The notes under the pieces are model-generated. The model was not told where the DNA came from. It did no database searches and saw nothing but the letters and a program-made list of their open reading frames with translations. The translations under genes were made by a program, and so were the position numbers. This document shows, piece after piece, positions 21,543 to 32,777 of a stretch of 64,000 bases of DNA. Source of the stretch: Posidonia oceanica (Eukaryota; Streptophyta; Magnoliopsida; Alismatales; Posidoniaceae); NCBI GenBank assembly GCA_037176725.1, contig JAZBRS010000059.1, positions 8,791,001 to 8,855,000 on the forward strand. The letters are read 5' to 3'. Every line of letters begins with the position of its first letter. Positions within the stretch are counted from its first letter, which is position 1.

Positions 21543-24500
21543 TGTAATACCCAAGAATTCATTTCCTTGTAATTATGCTTGTTTAATGAATTCCTTAACT
21601 TTGGTCGAGTGTTATTGGCCTTGCGGGCCCCACTTGAGTTGTTGTAGACCCTATCTGTGGTTTGTGTGGGTCTCCACCTGTATTATTGTAATGGACTCTC
21701 ACTTGTAGTGGTTGGTGGGATAGATTGTGGTTTGGTCCCTGGCTTGTCTCTCTCTTCCTCTCCCTTTCTTTCTCTCTCTCTCTCTCTCCCTCCTTTCCTC
21801 TCTCTCTCTCTCTCTTTCCTCCCCACCCTCTCCCCCTCACGTGTCCTCTCACTCCTCTCTTCCCCTTCCCCTCCCCCGTGCGTGCATCCTCCCTCCTCCC
21901 TCACGTGCGCCCCTCTCTCCCCCTCACCCTTGTGCCGCTCCTCCTCCCCTCCTTCCCGTGCCGTGCCCTAGTCGGCGGCGCAGCCTCCCTCCTCCCCCCT
22001 CTCCCCACCCGTCTCTCCCCCTCCTTCCTTTCCCCTCCCTCCTCCTTTCCCCTTTCTCCCTCCCTCCCGTCCTCTCCTTCCTCTTCCTCTCCTTTGTCGG
22101 TGGCGGTTGCTGGTGGTGGCCGGCGTGCGGTGGCCGGTGGTGATGCGGCAGGCTCCGATCGTCGTACCGGTGGAGCGGCGTGCCCGTGTGCGGTGCGTGG
22201 AGCTCGGTGTGCATGTGGATCGCCGGTGGACGGAGGTTGTCCCTCTGTCTCAAGGTACACGTCTCGTCTTAGGAGCCTAAATATTTAGATATGGCCTTGC
22301 ATGCGTCCCTTGCCATGTTTTGTATGTTATATTTGAGTTTGACAATTTTTAGGGATTTATATGCATTTAGGCGAATTTATTTGGCTTTAGTAGGTTTATA
22401 ACTTGAATGTGGTTTTCCGCTGTTTGATGAGGTTGTATGCTCTCAAACGGCTTGAATATGATTTAATTGTGTACCTTGCCATGTTTATATGCTATGGTAG
22501 AGGTTTGGTAATTTTTAGAGATTTATTTTGATTTTTGGCCAAATTTATGGCCCGAATGACTTAAATGCTATTATTGTGGTTTCCCGGTGAATTCCGGTGT
22601 TTTGGGCCTCGGATTGAGGCGATTGTGATTTGTTCGGATTGCTTGAACGGATGTGCTCCCTCCCATATGTCGCACGCTTGGTTTGGCGTGGATTTGATAG
22701 TGTTTTGGGATTTTTATAGAAATGACTTGAATATTGGATTTCCGGTGTTTTCTTGGATTGTGTGCCTCGGAATGCCATATTGAGTATATGGTTGCATTCC
22801 TTGTTGAATTCCGGAGATTCCGGTATATGGCACGCTAGTTTTAGAGTTTGATTCAAGTGTTTTGGGTTTTAAGTCGGTTTTATAAGTTGACTGCCTTATC
22901 TTCGTTCGGCACGACCTTTTTGGTCGGTCTGCCGATTTCTAGGGGAAATCGGTACACTGGTGTGATATCGGTGTCACTTTTTTCCATCAGATTTAGACCA
23001 GGACCTGATTTCGGTCGACCGTTATTAATCGGTCTACCGTTTTCAGGGTTCGATTAGTCGACCGGTGGATTTAGTTCCACTGAAGCAGGGATTTTTGGTA
23101 TGACTGATGTAATATCGGTCTGCCGATCACTGTGCCGACCGGTTAGCCGGTGGATTTGGTTCCATCGAAATAGGGATTTTCGATCGACCGGTGGGATTTC
23201 CGGTCTGCCGATTTTGGTCTGGGATGCTCTCCCGGGCTTGTTTTCCAAGGTGGTTTCCTCGGTTGATTTTGAGGCTTATTATGCTTTAGTCCATGATATT
23301 TGAGAAATGTTTTCAAAGAGATTTCTGAGGAAAATATGAATGGCTTGCAAATGGTTTTATCGAAGTTTTCCGTGGCCAAAAACCTGGGAGTTGTGTTGGC
23401 TGGACCCAGGGATGCGACGGCATTCCTGGTGTGTCGCAAACTTCGCCTGGGTTGAGGTTTTGGGAGTCGAGGTGCCGACCGTACCTAGCAGTATCGTAGT
23501 AGCAGACTCGGGAGGTATGATACTCTTACGTAGCTGGGCGTGATACCCTAGTTGTTACAGACACCGGGACTCGCCTGGTTTTGCGTGCTGGCTGAGCCTA
23601 GGGGTTGGAGCCTCTAGTGATTCGGGACACTGGTGCTGGCTGAGCCTAAGGGTTGTAGCCTCTAGTGGTTCGGAGCACTGAGTTGAGGTCGCCGTATATT
23701 AAGCGTGTCCTGTGGTTTGTCGTGAGTGAGGACAACTTACCCAGTTGGGGTGAGTAACTTTCCTTGCTGGGGGATCGCTTTTGAGGCGTTTCTAATGACG
23801 AGATGCCGAGACGGACACGCTCTTCCATAGGCCAGGTGTTCGTGGCAGTGCAGTGAGCTACAGGGGTGAGTCCCTGGCTACTACTTGAGGCCAGATCGGT
23901 TGCTTGGCGTCAGGCAATACGATCAGTTGTGGTTTTGTGCCCGTGGGGCTGTGTTTTGTTGTTGCTGGCTGTATTAGGCCTTGAGCTTTGCCTGAGTTTG
24001 GGCTTTGTGAGTTTTGCTGTGGTTTGGGCCATATTGGGCTAGTTGCTTTCTGCCTGTGTATGGCGTGATATTGTGGTTTGTGTTTTGGGCCGTATTAGGC
24101 CAGATGTTTTCCTCCGCCTAGTTATGGCGTGTGGCTTTGGTTTTGAGCTTTTGGCCGGTGGGTTATTATATTGATTGAGATTTAGTTTTGCAAGGTATTT
24201 CCGCCTTGTCTTCGCCAGTGGACCGAGTGTTTTCCCAGCCTGAGGGGTTGGAGGGTTTTGATTGGTTTTGAGGTTTGTGCCGGTGGACCGTGGCTTTGTG
24301 AATATTTTTGTAAACGCCTGTCTTCCCCGATTTTAGCTTGTGGACTTTGGGAAGGGTGTTTTATTAATTATATTACTTGTTGTGGACCCAGATTTTGGGG
24401 TTTTATCGGTTGTGCCGTATTTGAGGTTTTACACAGGTTTCTTGCGTGGTTTTTGCAAGGTTTGTGCTAGGTGACGATTTCTAGGTCACTCACGTGTGAT

Positions 24501-24698
24501 TTTTATGGTTTACAAGAGCAGATGATTAGCTGGTTTGGAGTTTTAGTGCATATAGTGGGAGTCACGTAGCTGTCTACTGCAGGTTCTTGGCATTGATATT
24601 TGTTAATAGTCCAGTGGTTTGTTGTAAAATGTTATATTTAATTAAATTTTAAATTTGTTGGGCTTTAGGTTTTGTTGGTAGCGACTCGGGTTGGTACA
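21543..24698 (+). repeat. 5' LTR of the gypsy element (3156 bp)
   Basis: Begins TGTAATACCC and ends GGGTTGGTACA, four bases before the PBS. It contains a (CT)n-rich segment (21745-21830), a GC-rich part and repeated GGCCGTATTAGGCC words (24050-24130). It is about 700 bp longer than its partner because of the 22617-23325 segment. Confidence 0.9.
22617..23325 (+). repeat. 5'-LTR-only segment rich in CGGT/ACCG palindromes
   Basis: The 3' LTR jumps at 30690-30700 from the sequence before this segment to the sequence after it. Within 22925-23220 are many half-palindromes such as GGTCTGCCGATTT, GGTCTACCG, GACCGGTTAGCCGGTGG and CGACCGGTGGG. Whether it was lost from the 3' LTR or gained in the 5' LTR is not resolved. 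Confidence 0.75.
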
Positions 24699-24702
24699 GG
24701 TT

Positions 24703-24714
24703 TGGTATCAGAGC
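24703..24714 (+). other. Primer-binding site (tRNA-iMet)
   Basis: TGGTATCAGAGC, a perfect match to the common plant site complementary to initiator tRNA-Met, four bases after the 5' LTR. Confidence 0.95.
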
Positions 24715-24871
24715 CCATGTTCAGTAGGTTGCATTAGCGTAGGAGTGGTCAGTCTAGTGACTACATAGGAAATTGCATATCATGATTGAGTCTACACTTG
24801 TTGTTTGGCATATATTGTTGCTTGTCTTATTGACCGTGGTGCAGGTTTTGTTGCTTCTCTCCTAGTTTAGC

Positions 24872-27800
24872 ACGTCTCGCTGTGGCCGTCGAAAGGATAA
24901 GGCCCTTGCTGAGGAACCTAGCTCTCAAGAGGAGAGTGGTTGGCAGGGCGTGCGGACGGAGTTGCGAGGTTGGATGCGCGGGATCTCTGAGGCTTTTGGC
25001 AAGAGTGGTCCTGATAGAGCGTCTGAGGGAGATCCATGGCTTCGCCAATTGAGCAAGCTCCACCCGCCGACGTTCAAGAGTACTGGCACTCCTGAGGAGA
25101 GCGAGGCATGGCTGCGAAGGATTGAGAAGTTACTGGATAGTTTGGCGTGCGCAGAGGAGCACTGGGTGCGGTTGGGTGCCTTTCAGCTTCACGGCGATGC
25201 CGATGAGTGGTGGAGAGCCATTAGGCGGCTGAAGTTCTCGGATTCTATCACAATCGACATCAAGTGGAAGGACTTCGAAGCTGCATTTCATGAGAAGTAC
25301 TTTTCGAGTCATTTGAGGAGCCGATTCGACCGAGAGTTCCGGAGTTTGCAACAGGGCAGGATATCTGTGGCTGAGTATGAAGCCTCTTTTGCCCGGTTGG
25401 AGAGGTTCGTTCAGGCCTTTAATTCTGAAGAAAGGCGGGAGGAGAGATTTCTAGAAGGCCTTCAGCCCAGCTTGAGGGTGAAGGTGATGGACTGCCGCTG
25501 TGTGATGGTAGCTGAGGTGGTCCAGATGACTTCCCGCTTTAAAGAGGAGTATAACCAGTATGTGAGTGGTCACTACAAGGGGAAGGCCAAGTTGCCATTC
25601 ACTTCCCGATTTTCTGTCTCTAGTCCACCGAGTTCCAGTGGCATGAGTAGCCCAGGGAAGAGAAAGAATGACAGATCTGGCAATGGTTCTGCTGCCCGGC
25701 GTAGTTTTGCTCGAGGTGGTGGTGCTGGCCCTGCCTCTAGCGCCCGGCACAGCTTTGCAGGAGTTGGTAGCACCGGTCCGAGTCAGGCTGCTTCGAGTGG
25801 ACAGGGTAGCGCCCAGTGTTTCCAGTGTGGCTAGGCGGGTCACTTTGCAGTGCACTGCCCTCGAGCACAGCAGGTGACAAATCGGAGCGGAGTAGTGTGC
25901 TACAACTATGGGAGATCGGGACATGTGCAGGGGATGTGCCCGGATCCTCCCAAGCGAGCGGGGAATGTGCCATAGCAGCGGACCCGGGGGCGTGTGTTTA
26001 CCGTTTCAGCTCTCGACTGTGGATCCTTTGGTAATGTTGTAGAGGGTAAGTCTCCGTAGTTTCCTTTGGGTGGTGTGACCCATTGTTGCTGTTGCTATTG
26101 CTGTTGCTGTTGTTGTTGTTGTTGTTGTTTCCTTTCCCCTGTAATATGAACCTTGCTGTTTAATGGAGATGCTGTTGTTTGTGCTTTGGCCTTAGGTTCT
26201 TATCTTGTGGTGGGCCGAATGGCCAAAGTTCTGTTTGACTCAGGTAGCACTTTCTCTTTTGTCTCTAAGTCTTTTGTGGCTGAGCTGGAAGATGTACCAG
26301 TCAGGTTCGCTTTCCACCTGGAAGTGGTAATGCCGCTGGGTGAGCACAGTTTGGCGTGGAGATATCTGCCTTCTGTCAATCTGGAGCTGAATGGCTGAGA
26401 GTTCGATGCCACTCTCATCCTCATGAGTATGAATGAGTATGATATTATCTTGGGCATGGACTGGTTGGGCCAATATTCTGCTTTGATCGACTGTACTCGT
26501 AGGAGGATTTTCTTTGGTGCTGTTGAGGCTGGTTCCTTCTTTGTGCAAGGTGTGCGCCAGGGTGAGCCTAAGCTTGTGATTTTTGCTGTGAAGGCTTACA
26601 AGTCTTTGCCTCGGGGTTGTGTGGGGTACCTCGCTAGTGTAGTTACCTCTCCTTCTCGGAGTCGAGTGTTCACAACATATCTGTTGTGTGTGAATATCCT
26701 GACGTTTTCCCGGATGATTTGCCTGGCATGCCACCTCACAGGGAAGTGGAGTTCTTTATTAAGCTGACTCTGGACAGTGGTGCTGTTGGGAAGAATCCTT
26801 ATCGGATGGCGCCAGCTGAGTTGCGGGAGCTCAAGGCCCAGCTGCAGGAGTTGCTGGACAAGGGATTTGTCAGGCCAAGTGTGTGTCCGTGGGGAGCGTC
26901 TGTCTTGTTCGTTCGTAAGAAGGATGGTTCACTCCGGTTGTGTATAGACTATCGGATGTTGAATTAGCTTACAGTGACGAACAAGTATCCCTTGCCCCAT
27001 ATGTAAGACCTATTTGACCAGTTGCAGTCTGCCTCCGTCTTCTCGAAGATTGATCTGAGATCAGGATATCACCAGTTGAGGATTCATGATTCAGACATTC
27101 AGAAGATTGCCTTCCGGACGCGGTATGGCCATTTTGAGTTCGTGGTTATGCCCTTTGGCTTGACCAACGCCCCTGCCGCATCCATGGAATTGATGAACCG
27201 GATCTTCAGGCATTTCTTGGACCAGTTTGTGGTGGTCTTTGTAAACGACATCTTGGTCTACTCCTCAGATGAGGCAGCTCATGCCCAACATCTGAGGGCG
27301 GTGTTGTATGTTCTGAGGCAGCACTAGCTGTACGTCAAGTTCTCCAAATGTGAGTTCTGGTTGAGGGAGGTTATGTTCCTTGGCCACCTTATCTCTGGAG
27401 ACGGCGTCAAAGTTGATCGTGCCAAGGTTGAGGCGGTCAGTAATTGGCAGAGACCCAAGACTGTGTCTGAGATTAGAAGTTTCCTGGGATTGGCAGGTTA
27501 CTACAGGAGGTTTATCAGGGATTTCTCTTCTATTGCTTCATTCCTGATAGCTCTCACCAAGCAAGGGGTTCCGTTCATTTGGGACTAAGGTTGTGAGGCG
27601 AGTTTCAATGAGTTGCAGGTTCGTCTGACTTCTGCTCCTGTTCTGACCTTGTCTTCTGGTAGTGGTGGCTTCACTGTTTATAGTGATGCTAGTGGTGTTG
27701 GTTTGGGTAGTGTTCTGATGCAGCGTGGCAATATTGTGGCTTATGCCTCCCGTAAGTTGAAAGACCACGAGAAGAACTACTCTACCCATGATCTTGAAAT

Positions 27801-29578
27801 GACTGCCGTGGTGTTCGCGTTGAAACTTTGGCGACACTACCTATATGGGGAGTAGTTTGAGGTCTACACGGATCACAAGAGTCTGAAGTATATATTTACT
27901 CAGAAGGACCTCAACATGCGGCAGCGGAGGTGGGTGGAGTATCTTAAAGACTATGATTTCAGTTTGTCCTACCACCCTGGAAAGGCCAACGTGGTCCCCG
28001 ATGCTCTGAGTCGGCGTACGCACGTCATGACTAGCCTGATGGTCAAGGAGTGGACCATGTTGGAGGATCTGGTTAACTGTGGATTCAAGAGACTACATCG
28101 GGGAGCAAGCGGTGCCTATATGGCGAGCTTGTCTGTTCGTCCCAAGTTAGTGGAGTTCATTATTGCTTGTCAGCAGACAAACCCCTTCTTTCAGGTGACT
28201 GTTGAGAAGTTGCGCGCTGGGAAGCGCCGGACTTGTCTCTTGGCGTACATGGGGAGCTGAGGTTTGATCAGCGATTGTTTGTGCCCCAGTATGAGGAGGC
28301 CAGGCGGAGGTTACTCGATGAAGCTCATAGATCTAAGTACACCGTCCACCCAGGATCCACGAAGATGTATCGGGATTTAAAGCAGAATTTTTGGTGGGCT
28401 GGCATGAAGAGAGAAGTTGCTGACTATGTGGCAAGGTGTGTGACCTGCCAGCTAGTGAAGGCAGAGCTCCAGAGACCTGGAGGAACTCTTCAGCTGTTGA
28501 GTATACCGGAATGGAAATGGGAGCACATCTATATGGATTTTGTGACTGAGTTGCCGCATTCTCCGAGGAAGAACGACACCATGTGGGTGATCGTTGATTG
28601 GCTAACCAAGTCAGCTCATTTTCTTGCTATCCGAGTGAATTTTCCTTTACGGTGGTTGGCAGAACTGTATGTATCGGAGATCGTTCGGCTGCATGGTGTT
28701 CCTGTATCCATTGTGTCTGATAGAGACACGTGATTTACCTCGAGATTCTGGAGGACTCTGCAGGAGGCTTTTGGTACGGTACTAAATTTTAGTAAAGCTT
28801 TCCACCTCAGTCGGATGGTCAAACAGAGAGGACTATCCAGACTCTGGAAGATATGTTGAGAGTTTGTGCCCTGAATTTGTAAGGAAGTTGGGAGGACCAC
28901 CTGCCATTGGTTGAGTTTGCTTACAACAATAGCTACCACTCTAGCATCGGGATGGCACCATACGAGACTCTGTATGGTAGGCCCTGCAGATCCCTAGTCT
29001 GCTGGAGCGAGGTAGGTGAGCGGCAGCTTCTTCGTCCGGAGTTTGTACAGCAGTATGCGGACAAGGTGGACTTGATCCACAGAAGGCTTCTGACTGCACA
29101 GAGTCGGCAGAAGAGTTATGCTGACTAGAGGCGGAGACCGTTGGAGTTTCTGGTGGGAGACTTTGTGTTCTTGAAGGTTTCACCGACCAAGAGCGTGAAG
29201 AGGTTTGGCAAGCGTGGGAAGCTGAGTCCCCGCTATATTGGCCCGTACCAGATCACGCAGAGGGTTGGTGAAGTATCCTATAGATTATCCCTACCACCAG
29301 AGCTATCGGCAGTGCACAGCGTGTTCCATGTCTCCATGCTGAGGAAGTGTCTGGCTGATGTTTCACAGGTGATCCCTGTTCAGCCAGAGGTGCTTTAGGA
29401 AGATCTCTCCTTTGTTGAGGAAGCTATCCAGATTGTTCATCGCAGAGAACAGGTGTTGCGGAATAAGGTGATTCCACTGGTTCTTGTGAGATGGCAGCAT
29501 CATGGATCAGAAGAGGCCACTTGGGAGCGCGAGGATGGTATCCTTGCTCGATACCCGCATCTTTTCGCTTACCCTTAA
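24872..29578 (+). pseudogene. gypsy gag-pol polyprotein, broken by stops and frameshifts
   Basis: Gag is open to 25831 (WLRRIEKLLD, then EFRSLQQGRISVAEYEASF). A zinc knuckle follows, with a stop inside the first box (25832) and Cys-to-Tyr in the second. The protease has VLFDSGSTFSFVS (about 26229). RT spans about 26760-27570; its catalytic motif reads FVNDILVYS where FxDD is expected (GAC to AAC at 27247). RNase H starts at [11 protein letters not shown] (27678). Integrase has the HHCC finger (about 28325-28450) and catalytic Asp residues (28535, 28723). A chromodomain-like tail ends at TAA 29576. Stops at 25832, 25973, 26057, 26147, 26396, 26965, 27004, 27325, 27586, 27853, 28731, 28880, 29126 and 29396 fit C-to-T changes. 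Frameshifts lie near 28225 and 28795. Confidence 0.9.
26082..26130 (+). repeat. Trinucleotide run (TGC/TGT)n in the gag-protease linker
   Basis: About 15 TGT/TGC triplets between the zinc knuckles and the protease, read as poly-Cys in the gag frame. A slippage-prone run in dead coding sequence. Confidence 0.85.
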
Positions 29579-29612
29579 TTTCGGGGGCGAAATCCTTTTT
29601 AGGTGTTTATAA

Positions 29613-29830
29613 TGTAACACACGGGAACTTATTTCCTTGTAATTATGCTTGTTTAATGAATTCCTTGGCTTTGGTAGGGTGTTATTGGCCTTGCGGGCCC
29701 CACTTGAGTTGTTGTGGGCCTCATCTGTGGTTTGTGTGGGTCTCCACCTGTATTATTGTGGTGGACTCCCACTTGTGGTGGTTGGTGGGACAGATTGTGG
29801 TCTGGTCCCTGGCTTGTCTCTCTCTTCCTC

Positions 29831-29880
<50 letters not shown>

Positions 29881-32073
29881 ATCTCTCCCTCCTTCCCGCT
29901 CTCTCTCTTTCCTCCCCACCCTCTCCCCCTCACGTGCCCTCTCACTCCTCTTCCCCCGCGCGTGCATCCTCCCTCCCCCCTCACGCGCGCCCTTCTCTCC
30001 CCCTCACCCTTGTGCCGCTCCTCCTCCTCCCCTCCTTCCCGCGCCGTGCCCTAGCCGGCGGCGCAGCCTCCCTCCTCCCCCCTCCCCACCCGTCTCTCCC
30101 CATCCTTCCTTTCCCCTCCCTCCTTTCCCCTTTCTCCCTCCCTCCCGTCCTCTCCTTCCTCTTCCTTTCCTCTGTCGGTGGCGATTGCTGGTGGTGGCCG
30201 GCGTGCGGTAGCCGACGGCGGTGCGGCGAGCTCTGGTCGTCGTACCGGTGGAGCGGCGTGCCCGTGTGCGGTGCGTGGAGCTTGATTTGCGTGTGGATCG
30301 TCGGTGGACGGAGGTTATCTCTCTGTCCCAAGATACACGTCTCGCCGTAGGAGCCTAAATATTTAGATATTGCCTTGCATGCGTCCTTTGCCATATTTTG
30401 TATGTTATATTTGAGTTTGGCAACTTTTAGGGATTTATATGCATTTAGGCGAATTTATTTGGCTTCAGTAGGTTTATAGCTTGAATGTTGTTTTCCGCTG
30501 TTTGATGAGGTTGTATGCTCTCAAACGGCTTGAATATGATTTAATTGTGTACCTTGCCATGTTTATATGCTATGGTAGAGGTTTGGTAATTTTTAGAGAT
30601 TTATTATAGTTTTTAGCCGAATTTATGGCCAAAATGACTTAAATGCTATTATTGTGATTTCCCGGTGAATTTTAGTGTTTTGGGCCTCGGATTGAGAAAA
30701 CTGAGGAAAATATGAATGGCTTGCAAATGGTTTTGCCGAAATTTTCCGTGGCTGAAAACCTATGAGTTGTGTTGCCTGGACCCGGGGATGTGACGGCGTT
30801 CCTAGTGTGTCGCAAACTTCGCCTGGGTTGAGGTTTTGGAGGTCGGAGTGCCGGCCATACCTAGCGGTATCGTAGCAGCGGACTCGGGAGGTATGATACT
30901 CCTGCGTAATTGGACGTGATACCGTAGTTGTTACGGGTACAAGACTCGCCTGGTTTTGCGTGCTTGCTGAGCCTAGGGGTTGGCGCCTCTAGTGGTTCAG
31001 GGCACTGGTGCTGGCTGAGCCTAGGGGTTGTAGCCTCTAGTGATTCAGAGTACTGAGTTGAGGTCGACGTATATTAGGCGTGCCCTGTGGTTTGTCCTGA
31101 GTGAGGACAACTTGTCCAATTGGGGTGAGTAGCTTTCCCTGGTGGGGGATCGCTTTTGAGGCGTCTCTAGTGACGAGATGCTGGGACGGACACGCTCCTC
31201 CACAAGGCGGGTGTTCGTGGCAGTGCAGTGAGCTACAGGGGTGAGTCCCTGGCTACTGCTTGAGGCCAGATCGGTTGCTTGGCGTCAGGCAATACGATCA
31301 GTTGTGGTTTTGTGCTCGTGGGGCTGTGTTTTGTTGTTGCTGGCCGTATTAGGCCTTGAGCTTTGCCTGAGTTTGGGCTTTGTGAGTTTTGCTGTGGTTT
31401 GGGCCATATTGGGCCAGTTGCTTTCCGCCTGTGTATGGCGTGATATTGTGGTTTGTGTTTTGGGCCGTATTAGGCCAGATGTTTTCCTCCGCCTAGTTAT
31501 GGCGTGTGGCTTTGGTTTTGAGCTTTTGGCCGGTGGGTTATTATATTGATTGAGATTTAGTTTTGCAAGGTATTTCCGCCTTGTCTTCGCCAGTGGACCG
31601 AGTGTTTTCCCAGCCTGAGGGGTTGGAGGATTTTGATTGGTTTTGAGGTTTGGACCGGTGGACCGTGGCTTTATGAATATTTTTGTAAACGCCTGTCTTC
31701 CCCGATTTTAGCTTGTGAGCTTTGGGAAGGGTGTTTTATTGATTATATTGCTTGTTGTGGACCCAGATTTTGGGGTTTTACAGGTTGTGCCGTATTTGAG
31801 GTTTTATACCGGTTTCTCGCGTGGTTTTTGCGAGGTGTGTGCTGAGTGACGATTTCTAGGTCACGCACGTGTGCTTTGTGTGGTTTGCAGGTGCAGATGA
31901 TTAGCTGGTTTGGAGTTCTAGTGCATATAGTGGGAGTTACATAGCTGTTCACTACCGGTTCCTGGCATTAATATTTGTTGTTAGCCCAGTGGTTTGTTGT
32001 AAAATGTTGTATTTAATTAAATTTTAAATTTGTTGGGCTTTAGGTTTTGTTGGTAGTGACTCGGGTCATTATC
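29613..32073 (+). repeat. 3' LTR of the gypsy element (2461 bp)
   Basis: Begins TGTAACACAC and ends GGGTCATTATC at the target duplication; the usual terminal CA is lost. It matches the 5' LTR along its length except for the missing 700-bp segment. The CT run (29830-29890) is longer than in the 5' LTR. Confidence 0.88.
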
Positions 32074-32074
32074 C

Positions 32075-32573
32075 TGTTAGACGCTGGTTTCTCAGCGTCT
32101 AACGTTGAAAGCGGAGAAATACGCGTCCAACGTTTTTGTTTTGGAAACTTTGCTCAATTGGCTCTCTTTGGCACATTTTGTTCGTCCCCTGCTTCTATAA
32201 AAGCAGGGGAACCCTCAACCTTTAGGACGAAAAAACAGAGATTAGAGAGAGACTGGATTTTGGAGAGAAAAAGAAAATAGAGATTTAAAGAGAGAAATTA
32301 GACAAAAAGAGAGAGCCAAAGAGCTTGCTGCCTTCTTTCTCCGACCATGTGACGTCAACACATCACATTTCTTAGATTAAAAGGGGTTTTCTTCCTTAGT
32401 ATTTTTGCATATCCCATGTCATTTTACATATTGTTGTAGCTAGGCATATTTATATTTAGTTGCAACCGGGGGATAAAAATCCCTCGAATAAGTACTTCTC
32501 TGATTAGTTTATTTTGATTTTTAGTTTTATTTTGGGATAATTCACTACACCATATTAATCCAGATCTCTAACA
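32075..32573 (+). repeat. Candidate LTR with TATA box (499 bp)
   Basis: Starts TGTTAGACGCTG and ends CTAACA, a TG...CA unit with inverted ends. It carries TTCTATAAAAGCAGGGG (about 32194) followed by GA-rich sequence, as expected of a retroelement promoter and transcript start. No recognisable primer site follows and no target duplication was found, so it may be a solo or rearranged LTR. It starts exactly at the gypsy insertion point. Confidence 0.45.
32076..32103. repeat. Perfect 11-bp palindrome at the gypsy insertion site
   Basis: GTTAGACGCTG, six-base loop, CAGCGTCTAAC. The target duplication CTGTT overlaps its left edge. Related GCGTYTAACG words recur at 33190, 33920-33975 and 34300-34335. 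Confidence 0.8.
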
Positions 32574-32631
32574 CTGTTGTTGCAAGGAGGAGGAAGAAGA
32601 AGAAGAAGAAAAAGAAGAAGAAGAAACTCAC

Positions 32632-32777
32632 CAAGCACGAGTACCCTTGGACAACGCTGGCGTTGTCCCAAGGTAGCTGAACTCGCAACACATATCACAT
32701 CTCCCAATACGTCTCAAGGACCGGCGAAAGCAAACCTGGAGTGGCGATCACACAAACTTCCTCACACGTGGAGTGGC
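32632..32777 (-). repeat. Right arm of the 146-bp inverted repeat
   Basis: Reverse complement of 21329-21474 with roughly 20 differences. It contains its own hairpin, CCTTGGACAACGC / GCGTTGTCCCAAGG, 13 paired bases with one bulge. Confidence 0.8.

Larger units (their letters stand above)
21543..32073 (+). mobile_element. Ty3/gypsy chromovirus (Tekay/Del-like), complete but decayed
   Basis: Complete structure: 5' LTR 21543-24698, PBS 24703, gag-pol 24872-29578 and 3' LTR 29613-32073. A perfect 5-bp target duplication CTGTT lies at 21538-21542 and 32074-32078. Domain order gag, protease, RT, RNase H, integrase, chromodomain-like tail places it among chromoviruses. Stops and frameshifts throughout make it inactive. 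It is inserted at the base of an 11-bp perfect palindrome (32076-32103), between the arms of the older inverted repeat. Confidence 0.93.

Noticed and set aside
21657..22288. Leu/Ser/Pro-rich frames in the gypsy 5' LTR, and their twins at 29649-30350
   Set aside because: They come from CT-rich simple sequence repeated in both LTRs of one element.
24872..29578. Possible recoded genetic code in which TAG/TAA mean Gln, as in some ciliates
   Set aside because: The intact host genes in the window use normal stops, the affected frames also have frameshifts and lost catalytic residues, and the changes are those expected from cytosine deamination in dead elements.
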